Shown here: positions 34,676 to 42,353 of the stretch, piece after piece
Layout of the letters: the number at the start of each line of letters is the position of its first letter
Position numbering within the stretch: position 1 is the stretch's first letter
Assembly: GCF_905397285.1 (NCBI RefSeq)
Contig: NZ_CAJPUX010000004.1
Location: 186,001-250,000, forward strand
DNA length: 64,000 nt
Source: Cupriavidus plantarum
GTDB taxonomy: Bacteria; Pseudomonadota; Gammaproteobacteria; Burkholderiales; Burkholderiaceae
Reading direction: 5' to 3'
The notes under the pieces: generated by a model
Told to the model about the DNA's origin: nothing
Database searches by the model: none
Seen by the model: only the letters and a program-made list of their open reading frames with translations
Translations under genes and position numbers: made by a program

Positions 34676-35218
34676 TTATTGCGCCTTACCCGTCGTCATC
34701 GACTCCAGCACGCCATCGCGCCGGATCAGCCCGTGGAACAGGGCCGCCGCGAAGTGCAACAGCAACACCGCGAACAGCGCGAATGCGCCGACCGTATGCG
34801 CCTGCCGCAGGATGGCGTACAGGTGCGGATCATGCGGCAAGATCGGCGGGAGCTCGGTCTGCCCGAACAGGATGATCGGGAAGCCGCCCGCGGATTGCAT
34901 GCCCCATCCCACCAGCGGCATGGCCAGCATCAGCGCATACAACGCGAGATGCGAAGCATGCGCGGCCACGCGTTGCAGCGCGGGCAGCGAAGCCGGCAGC
35001 GGCGGCGGGCGGTGCGTCAGCCGGTAGATCACCCGCAGCACGGCGAGGCAGAAAATTGCAATGCCGATTGGCCGATGCACGGTCAGCAATGCCGTATAGC
35101 GGTCCGACACCGTCGATACCATGCCGATGCCGATGAACAGCATCGACACGATCAACACCGCCATCACCCAATGCAGCGCGCGCGATACGAACGAGAAGCC
35201 CTGGACGTCGTTGCTCAT
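34676..35218 (-). CDS. Cytochrome b561 family protein
   Basis: A 180-residue di-haem membrane cytochrome of the bacterial b561 type, with four membrane segments. Candidate haem histidines are H16 in SRALHWVMAVLI, H48 in LTVHRPIG, and histidines in VAAHASHLALYALM and RQAHTVGAFALF. It shuttles electrons between quinol and a periplasmic partner. Its start overlaps the stop of the catalase-like gene by four bases, so the two are translated together; such catalase-like/b561 pairs recur in Proteobacteria and suggest quinol-linked peroxide reduction. Confidence 0.9.
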   Translation of the reverse strand: MSNDVQGFSFVSRALHWVMAVLIVSMLFIGIGMVSTVSDRYTALLTVHRPIGIAIFCLAVLRVIYRLTHRPPPLPASLPALQRVAAHASHLALYALMLAMPLVGWGMQSAGGFPIILFGQTELPPILPHDPHLYAILRQAHTVGAFALFAVLLLHFAAALFHGLIRRDGVLESMTTGKAQ

Positions 35219-36327
35219 GATTTACCTCCAGTCTTCACTTCGGTTTCGGTGACCGCGCTCGGCGGCTTGGCGCCGCGCTCTTCCTCGCGCAGCAGGAACG
35301 AGCGGGCATAGGCGGCCGACCGCGCGCTCGGGATGGCATCGGCCGACGTGGTAATGCCCGCGGGCAGCACGGTCGGATCGAACGTGATGTCGGTGCAGGT
35401 GGCACCGGCACTGTCCTCGCTCACGAGCTTGTCGAGCGTGACGGTTCCGATGTCGATGTGCTTGCGCTCTTCCGGCCATGGGATGTCCGGCCGCACGGGA
35501 TCGCTGGCCTGCCCGATCGTCACGATCAACTTCCACTTCAGCGGCTGCGCCGCGTCCTTGATCAACGCATCGAACAGGTAGTTCTTGTCCGGCTGCTGCG
35601 GACCGAGCGGTGCAAAGGCCTGTTCCGGCACCACCGACCAGCGCACCGGCACCGACGCGCCCTCGCGGTTCACGAACAGGAACGTATTCAGGCCGTTGTA
35701 GGTCGCGTTCGCAAACCCGGACGAAGCCTGCCGCTTGCCCACGATACCGACCGCCTTCAGAAAGTCCGGATGCGCGGCGACGAACGCCTTCATCTTCTCG
35801 GGATCGGGCTTGCCCGTCTTGGGATCCGGCACGCCCGTCATCATCTGCGCATAGAACGCGTCCACGTCTGCGAACGGGAAGACGGGAATATCGATCATTG
35901 CCATGCGCCATTCCTCGGCGCCCGTGGGATCGATCTGCAAGGCAAGGCTGCGGATCAGGCCCGGTGCGTCAGGCACATACGGCATGCCACCCGCAAAGGC
36001 GAAGCGGCCCACCACCGGATACTTCCCCGGCGCGAGCAGCCTGGCCCGGCTGTATTCCGTGCCGGCGCCGGTGCTCTCGAACCAGCCCACGGCGCAGACG
36101 CCCTTCGCATGGTTGCGGCGGAAACCGATGTGCTTGCCGGCCGTCGCCTCGAAACCGTCGACGACGCGATGCGGCGACAGCCGCTCCGGTGTCAGCCAGC
36201 CGCCCGTGTACGCGAATGCGCCGGCCAGGCACAACGTCGCCAGGCCGATCACGCCGAAGCGGACCGCCAGCGCGCCGGGGCCGAGTCTGGGTGGAAGCCC
36301 GGAGGGATTCCGCTTGTCTTGGTCCAT
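35215..36327 (-). CDS. Catalase-like haem peroxidase (SrpA family), membrane-anchored
   Basis: A 370-residue protein of the catalase-related SrpA branch, shorter than classical catalases. One N-terminal membrane helix (VRFGVIGLATLCLAGAFAY) anchors it in the periplasm. The distal catalytic histidine is H73 in GFRRNHAKGVCAVG, and a C-terminal tyrosine in SARSAAYARS is placed as the haem ligand. It probably reduces peroxide with electrons from the cytochrome b561 encoded just downstream. The ATG ending at 36327 has AGGAG five bases upstream. Its leader holds two adjacent perfect hairpins (36368-36410). Confidence 0.88.
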   Translation of the reverse strand: MDQDKRNPSGLPPRLGPGALAVRFGVIGLATLCLAGAFAYTGGWLTPERLSPHRVVDGFEATAGKHIGFRRNHAKGVCAVGWFESTGAGTEYSRARLLAPGKYPVVGRFAFAGGMPYVPDAPGLIRSLALQIDPTGAEEWRMAMIDIPVFPFADVDAFYAQMMTGVPDPKTGKPDPEKMKAFVAAHPDFLKAVGIVGKRQASSGFANATYNGLNTFLFVNREGASVPVRWSVVPEQAFAPLGPQQPDKNYLFDALIKDAAQPLKWKLIVTIGQASDPVRPDIPWPEERKHIDIGTVTLDKLVSEDSAGATCTDITFDPTVLPAGITTSADAIPSARSAAYARSFLLREEERGAKPPSAVTETEVKTGGKS

Positions 36328-36367
36328 GGTCACTCCTGCTGTATGCACAGCAACTTGATTTTGTGGG

Positions 36368-36410
36368 GGTGGCGACGGAACAATCGCCACCTTGGCAAGG
36401 TATGCCAAGG
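36368..36410 (-). promoter_or_regulatory. Two consecutive hairpins in the catalase-like gene leader
   Basis: GGTGGCGA-CGGAACAA-TCGCCACC (36368-36391) and CCTTGGCA-AGGTA-TGCCAAGG (36390-36410) each have perfect 8-bp arms and overlap by two bases. They lie 41-83 bp upstream of the start. They may be tandem operators or an RNA leader structure. Confidence 0.55.
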
Positions 36411-36467
36411 GGCGAAAGGAAACCATCCGACGATGGCTTGCCGCATCCGAATTTTTGGCTTGGTTCG

Positions 36468-36485
36468 CCTATACGTTTGTATAGG
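36468..36485. promoter_or_regulatory. Perfect palindrome upstream of the catalase-like operon
   Basis: CCTATAC-GTTT-GTATAGG has 7-bp arms and sits between the SDR stop and the catalase-like promoter region. No T-run follows on either strand, so an operator is more likely than a terminator. Confidence 0.4.
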
Positions 36486-36519
36486 ACAAGAATGTGCGTT
36501 TGAAGGAAGAAACGACGAA

Positions 36520-37311
36520 TCAGACCAGCGCCGCACCGCCGTCAAGGTGCAGCGTCGCGCCATTCATGAAGCCGTTGGTCATGAGGAAGACCACGCCCGC
36601 CGCGGCTTCTTCCGCCGTGCCGAGGCGGTGCAGCGGCAGTTGCTGCGTCAGCGCATCGACGTAGGCATCGCGGCCGGCCCCCAGGGTGCGGGCGAGCAGC
36701 GGGGTATCGATCGGCCCAGGGGACAGCGTGTTCACGCGTAACGGCGCCAGTTCGAGGGCGAGTCCGCGGGCGAAGGCTTCCATCGCAGCGGAAGCAGCGG
36801 CCAGCACGGCCGTGCCGTAGGCGTTGGGCCGATCGGCAAGCACGCCGGAGATCAAGGTCACCGATCCATGCTTGTCGAGGCGATCCCCTAATGCGCGGAT
36901 GGCGTGCACAGCGGCCCAGATGCGTTCGTCGAACGCGCCCTGCAGATGACCGATATCGGCTTCCCGGATCTTGCCCGCCACGAAGGTGCCTGCCAGCAGG
37001 ACGAGGTGGTCGACATGCGGAATGTCAGTGAGCGCCCGCTCGATATCCGCGGCCGAGCGCACGTCACCGGCGCGCCAGCCTTCAAAGCCATGCTGCTCGG
37101 CGAGACGCTGTGCCGTCTCCGCATCGCGGCCGACGATGACGACATGGGCACCGAGCGCCCTGGCCTGAATGGCCGCCGACAGGCCGATGCCCGACGTGCC
37201 GCCGATGATGACGGCGCGTTGGCCGTCGAGGCGTTGCGCCTTTGATTGGGTCCGGTTCTGGGCCTGGTTCTGAGCCTGGTGCGGGGGCTGAGAAAGTTCG
37301 AGGGTGTTCAT
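36520..37311 (-). CDS. Short-chain dehydrogenase/reductase, atypical
   Basis: A 263-residue SDR. The cofactor loop is VIIGGTSGIGLSAA and the late SPGPIDTPLLAR and C-terminal LHLDGGAALV are typical. The catalytic region is not: the usual Tyr-x3-Lys is replaced by AYGTAV, with no lysine, although LISG supplies the serine. Similar SDRs lacking the lysine exist in databases, so it may use another mechanism or be non-catalytic. A Gln-rich segment (QAQNQAQNRTQSKAQ) precedes the fold. GGAG lies upstream of the ATG at 37311. It is divergent from a LysR regulator that probably controls it. Confidence 0.85.
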   Translation of the reverse strand: MNTLELSQPPHQAQNQAQNRTQSKAQRLDGQRAVIIGGTSGIGLSAAIQARALGAHVVIVGRDAETAQRLAEQHGFEGWRAGDVRSAADIERALTDIPHVDHLVLLAGTFVAGKIREADIGHLQGAFDERIWAAVHAIRALGDRLDKHGSVTLISGVLADRPNAYGTAVLAAASAAMEAFARGLALELAPLRVNTLSPGPIDTPLLARTLGAGRDAYVDALTQQLPLHRLGTAEEAAAGVVFLMTNGFMNGATLHLDGGAALV

Positions 37312-37432
37312 CGCTAATCTCCGATGTTGGGGAAGACGCCGGGAAAACGCGATTACGGCGTCGTTGGAGAAGATCGTAGATTGAAGCGCCCTCCTTGAAA
37401 ATCCGGCCAGCATTCGCTTTAATAGTGCCGTC

Positions 37433-38401
37433 ATGGAACAAATTGGCATTGAACGACTGACCGGACTGCTCGCCTTCGCCCGTGCCGCGTCGCTGGGCAG
37501 CTATACCGCTGCCGCGCGATCGCTCGCGGTGTCGCCGTCCGCGGTCAGCAAGAGCATCCAGCGGCTTGAACAGAATTTCGGGCTGCGCCTGTTCCATCGG
37601 ACCACACGATCGCTGACGCTGACCGCGGAAGGCCGCGATCTGCTCGAGCGCGCGCAGCGTCTGCTGCGCGACGCCGAAGAGATCGAGCAGGCGGTGGTCG
37701 CCGCGCGCGCCGAGCCGGCGGGCACGCTCAAGATCGCCGCGGCCCTGCCCATTGGCGTCAATATCCTCGCGCCCGCACTGCCCGCGTTCCGCGCGCGGTT
37801 CCCGAAGGTCGTCGTGGATCTGCGGCTGGGCGACCAGTACGTCGACCTCGTCGAGGAAGGCATCGACGTGGCCATCCGCGTCGGCGATCCGGGCGACTCG
37901 CGCCTGATCTCGCGCCATCTGGCGCCGCACAGGGTGGGGCTCTTTGCCGCGCCGTCTTACCTCGCGCGGCGTGGCATCCCGACGGGTCCGGAAGATCTCA
38001 TGCACCACGAGTGCGTGAATTTTCGCTACCAGCGCACCGGGCAGGAAGCCGCATGGCCGTTCCGCTCGGCCGATCGCATCGGGGACTATCGGCCGAACGC
38101 GGGATTGATCATGGACGTTAGCGACGCGGTGGTCGCCGCGCTCGCCGCCGGCGGGGGCATCGGACTGTCCGCCACCTACGTTGCGGCCAGCCGCGTGAAG
38201 CATGGTGAGCTCGTGCCCGTCCTGCACGCATTCTCGCAGGACCGGTTTCCGATCACCGCGCTCTGGCCCGAGAGCCGGCGCGGCAACCCGACGGTCAAGG
38301 CGTTCGTGGCGTTTCTGTCCGAGGTCTTCCCCTCACCGACGCCGTGGGACAGCTTGGTCAGTGCCGCGGCGGCAACGCTTCATTCCTCGAACGTCCCCTG
38401 A
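37433..38401 (+). CDS. LysR family regulator
   Basis: A 322-residue LysR-type transcription factor. The helix-turn-helix lies at about residues 20-65 ([20 protein letters not shown]), followed by a periplasmic-binding-protein-like effector domain with [20 protein letters not shown], the layout of the PA2206/DsdC-like branch acting on nearby oxidoreductases. It starts 121 bp from the divergent SDR gene, its likely target. Its last 22 bases overlap the end of the convergent glyoxalase-type gene. Confidence 0.9.
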   Translation: MEQIGIERLTGLLAFARAASLGSYTAAARSLAVSPSAVSKSIQRLEQNFGLRLFHRTTRSLTLTAEGRDLLERAQRLLRDAEEIEQAVVAARAEPAGTLKIAAALPIGVNILAPALPAFRARFPKVVVDLRLGDQYVDLVEEGIDVAIRVGDPGDSRLISRHLAPHRVGLFAAPSYLARRGIPTGPEDLMHHECVNFRYQRTGQEAAWPFRSADRIGDYRPNAGLIMDVSDAVVAALAAGGGIGLSATYVAASRVKHGELVPVLHAFSQDRFPITALWPESRRGNPTVKAFVAFLSEVFPSPTPWDSLVSAAAATLHSSNVP

Positions 38402-38793
38402 TACTCCGGCGCGGCGTCCGAGCGCGTGTTCAGTTCGAACATCACACCGCCCGGTTCACGACAGAAGAAGCGCGAGCCGCGGCCGTTGTTGAAGATGCCG
38501 GTCTCCAGCTGCACGCCTTCGGACCGGAACGTGTCGTACAGCGCCTGCAGGGCTTCCAGCGTCGGAAGTTCGAAGCCCGCGTGGAAATTACGCGGCCATT
38601 CGGGGCGATAGTCGCTCGCGTGGTCGATCACCACGTCGAAGCCCTGCCGCTTGATGATGTACGACTGTTCCCAACGCCCGGCAATGCTGAAGCCGAGATA
38701 GCGTTCGAAGAACTGTGCCGTCGCGGCGGTGTCCGCGGAGGGGAAGCTCAGATGGTTGAGCTTCATGGTCTGCATGATATGAGTGTCGGTCAT
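38380..38793 (-). CDS. VOC (glyoxalase/dioxygenase) family protein
   Basis: A metalloprotein of about 137 residues with two beta-alpha-beta-beta-beta units. Visible are [38 protein letters not shown] and [15 protein letters not shown]; the histidine in NHLSF, that in FHAGF and the glutamate in FELNT are the likely metal ligands. Substrate unknown. The start may be the ATG ending at 38793 or one of two close ATGs downstream; none has a strong ribosome binding site. A near-perfect palindrome (38852-38875) ahead of it and a TetR gene upstream suggest TetR control. Confidence 0.82.
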   Translation of the reverse strand: MTDTHIMQTMKLNHLSFPSADTAATAQFFERYLGFSIAGRWEQSYIIKRQGFDVVIDHASDYRPEWPRNFHAGFELPTLEALQALYDTFRSEGVQLETGIFNNGRGSRFFCREPGGVMFELNTRSDAAPEYQGTFEE

Positions 38794-38851
38794 CGTGATC
38801 GCTCTGGATGATGGCGCGAAGGCGGGATGCCGTCGCTGCACGATGACTTGA

Positions 38852-38875
38852 GAATATAAGCAATTGCTCATATTT
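38852..38875. promoter_or_regulatory. TetR-type operator candidate
   Basis: GAATATAAGCAA|TTGCTCATATTT matches its own reverse complement at 10 of 12 positions per half, centred on the perfect AGCAATTGCT. It lies about 60 bp before the glyoxalase-type gene and about 95 bp after the TetR stop codon. Confidence 0.6.
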
Positions 38876-38969
38876 CGTACTCGCATGACCGCGCCGACGC
38901 GATGGCCCCGAAAACCCCGATACGTCATGCGTTTTGTGATGCGCGACCCGATCGCCGCGCACCCGCTGC

Positions 38970-39587
38970 TCACATTCTCGCGCGCGAACCGCGGGACAGA
39001 TAGCCAAAGACCGCCGCCCGCAGCCGTATCTCGAGATCGTGTATGTCCTGCTCACCCCGCTCGCCCGCCGCATCCACCATGCCGCGAATCATCGCGAGCA
39101 AGTCGCCCGCCGCAACGTCCGGTTTGGGGTGCGCGGGTGCCGCGCGCCGGACGATGGTCAGCACCAATTGCTCGATCTCCGCCTTCGAGACCTCGCCCTG
39201 GATCGCGGGCCGCCCTTCTTCGATATCGAGCAGCCGTGCCAGCCGTGGCCGTTGCAGTTGCTGCCGGGCGCAAGCGCCGATCAGGTATTCGAGCGCGGCC
39301 TTGCCGCTGCGCATCCCGAGGGCCGCGGCCATGTCGTCATGAAACGCCCGCGACTCGCGCCGGATCAGCGCGACGGTGAGCGCGTCCTTGCCGGGGAAAT
39401 ATTGATAGAGCGAGCCAATGCTGACGCCGGCGCGCTGGGCCACCGCGTTGGTATTGAAGCCTTCGAAGCCATGCTGCTCCAGCACCTGCGCGGCCGCCTC
39501 CACGATCGCGGCAACCGTCTCTTCAGCGCGTCCCTGCGTTGGCGCCTTGCGCGGCCGCAGCGCCTGTTTCGATGCCCGCGTGGCCAT
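38970..39587 (-). CDS. TetR family repressor
   Basis: A 205-residue TetR-type regulator. The N-terminal helix-turn-helix (VAQRAGVSIGSLYQYFPGKD at about 49-68) is canonical, and the C-terminal helical domain would bind a small ligand. The ATG ending at 39587 lies just 3 bp after the stop of the upstream unknown gene, so it may be co-transcribed with it. The likely target is the glyoxalase-type gene downstream, through the palindrome at 38852-38875. Confidence 0.9.
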   Translation of the reverse strand: MATRASKQALRPRKAPTQGRAEETVAAIVEAAAQVLEQHGFEGFNTNAVAQRAGVSIGSLYQYFPGKDALTVALIRRESRAFHDDMAAALGMRSGKAALEYLIGACARQQLQRPRLARLLDIEEGRPAIQGEVSKAEIEQLVLTIVRRAAPAHPKPDVAAGDLLAMIRGMVDAAGERGEQDIHDLEIRLRAAVFGYLSRGSRARM

Positions 39588-39590
39588 GGA

Positions 39591-40430
39591 TCAATCGTTG
39601 TCGAGGATCGGACGCAATTGCGTAAAGTCGTTCGGATAGTACGGCGGCACGGCGTCCGGATTTTTCTTGCGCGCGAGGTCGACGAAGCGTCGATCGGCTT
39701 CAAAGACGAGCATGACTTCGTGCTTGCGGATGCCCAGGGCCTGCGCGCGCTCGAGGTCGCGAATGCTTTTTGCGCGATACGCGATGGTGCGCATCAGCAG
39801 GTCGTAGAGCACCTTGGGGCGCCGCGCGATCGCCTCCTGCACCGCCTCCTCTTCCTTCTTCAGCAGGCGCGTCCATAATCGCGACGTCTTGAGCCCCTCC
39901 GTGTGCTCCGCCATGGAGGCGAGCTGTGTCTTCTGCAGCGTGGCGTCGAACGGCACGCCGGTCTCGGTCAGATAGTGCTGGAGTTCCACCACGTCCAGAT
40001 CGAGCAGCCGCGTGTGCGTGGGTCGGTTCGCTGGCGTCGGCACGTAGTTGATGTCCGTCCAGTTCGACGGGAATGCCGCGAGCTTCTCGAAGGTTTCACG
40101 CCATTCGTCATACTCCCGCCAGCGCCATTCGCGATTCTTGAAAAAGCGCTCGTAGCCGCGCGTGAAGTACCCGCCGAGGTTCAGGCCGTCGCTGCCGCTC
40201 TCCTTGACCAGCAGCAGCAGTTCGGCCACGTCGTCCTGCGACAGGCCCTCAACCGTGGCCATGACTTCCGCGTAGACGCGGTCGTACGCGCTCTTGGGCA
40301 TGCTCACGATCGGCGGCGCCGGGCGTGCCGCGGCCGTTCGCGCGACCGGTGCCGGCGCGGACGCGGCGCCCGCGGTACGCCCGCGCGCCTTTTTCGCTCT
40401 CCGTTTTTTCAGGAAATTCAGGAAACTCAT
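39591..40430 (-). CDS. Hypothetical protein
   Basis: A 279-residue protein that I do not recognise. A basic, Ala/Pro-rich N-terminus (FLKKRRAKKARGRTAG) of about 40 residues is followed by a soluble, helix-rich, charged body. Repeated aromatic stretches appear (GYFTRGYERFFKNREWRWRE, then EWRETFEKLAAFPSNWTDIN), and the C-terminus is acidic. There is no signal peptide. The lysine/arginine-rich start may contact nucleic acid or membrane. It is followed after 3 bp by the TetR gene. Confidence 0.7.
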   Translation of the reverse strand: MSFLNFLKKRRAKKARGRTAGAASAPAPVARTAAARPAPPIVSMPKSAYDRVYAEVMATVEGLSQDDVAELLLLVKESGSDGLNLGGYFTRGYERFFKNREWRWREYDEWRETFEKLAAFPSNWTDINYVPTPANRPTHTRLLDLDVVELQHYLTETGVPFDATLQKTQLASMAEHTEGLKTSRLWTRLLKKEEEAVQEAIARRPKVLYDLLMRTIAYRAKSIRDLERAQALGIRKHEVMLVFEADRRFVDLARKKNPDAVPPYYPNDFTQLRPILDND

Positions 40431-40503
40431 CGACTACGGCCCTCTGACGCCTCTGCCTGCTCGGCAACTATTTTCTCAGATACTCTAACGCGTCTTGCCC
40501 ATG

Positions 40504-40533
40504 AAAAAAGCCATGCCCTTGCGAGCATGGCTT
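40504..40533 (-). terminator. Terminator after the Bug receptor gene
   Basis: On the minus strand AGCCATGC-TCGCAAGG-GCATGGCT is followed by a T-run (TTTTTT). It lies about 75 bp after the Bug receptor stop. The opposite strand has GTTTTC, so it may act in both directions. Confidence 0.8.
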
Positions 40534-40607
40534 GTTTTCGTGAGAAAACCGGGCGGTGAGCGGCTGACGGTGGGCTCTATGCCCCGCCGCCGGCACGCCG
40601 GACGCAG

Positions 40608-41594
40608 TCAGTCGAGGGAGATCTTGCCCGCCTTGACGATCTCCGCGTAGCGCACGGTATCGCGCTCGATCCGCTTGCGGAACTCGTCGGACGTGCCGCC
40701 GACGGGCACGAAGCCGAGGTCCGTCAGCTTCTTCGCGACGTCCGGGCTCGCCGTCGCCGCGGCGATTTCCTTCGCCATGCGGTCCACGATCGGCTGCGGC
40801 GTGCCGGCCGGCGCCAGCAGGCCCGTCCACGAGCTCATGACGAAGCCCGGGAAGCCCGCTTCCTCCATCGTCGGGATATTCGGTTCGCCGGGCCAGCGCT
40901 TGGCCGACGCCACCGCGAGCACGTTGATCTTGCCGGACTTCACATGCGGCATCGGCACGAGCAACGGGTCGAATGCGACCGACACCTCGCCCGAAACCAG
41001 GGCGGGCAGGATCGGCGCACTGCCGTTGTACGGGACGTGCGTCATCTTGACCTTCGACTCCATCGCCAGGCGTTCGCCGGTCAGATGCGCCGAACTGCCG
41101 ATGCCGCTCGAGCCGAACGTCAGCGTGTCCGGATGCTTCCTGCCATAGGCCACCAGTTCGCCGACGGTCTTCACCGGCACCTTCTTGCTCGCGAACAGGA
41201 ACAGTGGCAGCTCGGCCATCTCCGCGACGGGCACGAGGTCCGAGGGCTTGTAGCTCAGCTTCGAATACAGCGACATGTTGGCGCTATACGCGGCCAGCAC
41301 CGAAACGAAGGTGTAGCCGTCCGGCGCGGAGCGCGCGGCCACACCGACACCCAGCGTGCTGTTCGCGCCGGGCTTGTTCTCGATGATGATCGGCTGGCCG
41401 AGACTCTGCGCCACCTTCTCGAACACCACGCGCGACACCGTATCGGTGGAACCGCCTGGCGTATAAGGCACGATGACCTTGATGGGCTTGCCGGGCCAGG
41501 CGTCGGCCGCAACCGCGGGAATGGACGCGGCGCCCGCGAGAAGCGCCGCGAAAATGCTGGCCACCGTGGCAGCGCGGGAAAGGGTAATGCTCAA
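40608..41594 (-). CDS. Bug-family periplasmic binding protein
   Basis: A 328-residue tripartite-tricarboxylate-type receptor. A signal peptide (ATVASIFAALLAGAASIPAVA) precedes DAWPGKPIKVIVPYTPGGST, and the ligand loop reads GANSTLGVGVAARSAPDGYT. I place the start at a TTG ending at 41594 because GGAG stands six bases upstream; the longer frame has no signal peptide at its start. It is a lone gene with its own terminator and no membrane partners nearby. Ligand unknown. Confidence 0.85.
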   Translation of the reverse strand: MSITLSRAATVASIFAALLAGAASIPAVAADAWPGKPIKVIVPYTPGGSTDTVSRVVFEKVAQSLGQPIIIENKPGANSTLGVGVAARSAPDGYTFVSVLAAYSANMSLYSKLSYKPSDLVPVAEMAELPLFLFASKKVPVKTVGELVAYGRKHPDTLTFGSSGIGSSAHLTGERLAMESKVKMTHVPYNGSAPILPALVSGEVSVAFDPLLVPMPHVKSGKINVLAVASAKRWPGEPNIPTMEEAGFPGFVMSSWTGLLAPAGTPQPIVDRMAKEIAAATASPDVAKKLTDLGFVPVGGTSDEFRKRIERDTVRYAEIVKAGKISLD

Positions 41595-41766
41595 GTTTGT
41601 CTCCGGATGTCTTATGTTGCCGCTTGATAGGGCGGCATCATTATGACGGCCGGAAATGGCCCAAATGTCGGGACAAACCATGAATCGGCGGTACCCCACG
41701 CCATGCGGTGTGCGATTGCCGGTCAGCGAAGGGGCGTAGTTCCGCGATGCGAGACAAGCGCCAGTG

Positions 41767-42351
41767 CTACCCCTTCAGGGCCTTCGCTTCGAGATTCCAG
41801 AGCTTGCGATCGCTGGTGGAGATCGCCACCGCGCCGTGCGCCAGCGCCGTCACGATATCGCCCTTGTTGCAGACGAACCCCGAAGTGACGATCGGCGGCA
41901 GCGCCTTGCGGTCGGCTTCCGGCAAATGCGGCAGCATGGGCGCGGGCATCAGTTGCACGAGGTTGGGGTCGCTCTGCTCCAGCGCCTTCACGCTGCGCGG
42001 CCATGTCGAGCGGTCGGTCACGAAGACCTTCTGCATCGTCACCATGTTCGCGCGATTGGCGCGCTGGATGGTGGCCACGCGCGTGGAAACCAGGCTGACG
42101 ACGCCGATGTCGGCCAGGTACTCGACGCCGCCCTTGTCCTGCGACAGTCCTTCGCAACTGTCGATATTGACGATCGCATACTTGCCGGCCCGTGTGAGTG
42201 TGGCGATCACGGGCTGCAGCTTGCGGAGATCGACATTGGCCACGATCGAGACTTCCGCCTCGCTGTCGACGAAGGCGTCGATCTGCTCCGTGCCGTACAG
42301 CGTGGCAATGACCGGATGTCGTGTCAGGCGGGCGCCGAGAGACCTGTCCAT
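41767..42351 (-). CDS. glpP: Glycerol-3-phosphate-responsive antiterminator-like protein
   Basis: A 194-residue GlpP-family protein with a TIM-barrel-like fold. In Bacillus, GlpP binds glycerol-3-phosphate and the leader RNA of glp genes to prevent termination. Family stretches include VIATLYGTEQIDAFVDSEAE, YAIVNIDSCEGLSQDKGGVE, GVVSLVSTRVATIQRANRAN and the C-terminal GDIVTALAHGAVAISTSDRK. It starts two bases after the flavoenzyme stop, so it is the last gene of the glycerol-type operon. An RNA leader target could be at 48683-48773, upstream of the operon. Confidence 0.85.
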   Translation of the reverse strand: MDRSLGARLTRHPVIATLYGTEQIDAFVDSEAEVSIVANVDLRKLQPVIATLTRAGKYAIVNIDSCEGLSQDKGGVEYLADIGVVSLVSTRVATIQRANRANMVTMQKVFVTDRSTWPRSVKALEQSDPNLVQLMPAPMLPHLPEADRKALPPIVTSGFVCNKGDIVTALAHGAVAISTSDRKLWNLEAKALKG

Positions 42352-42353
42352 GG

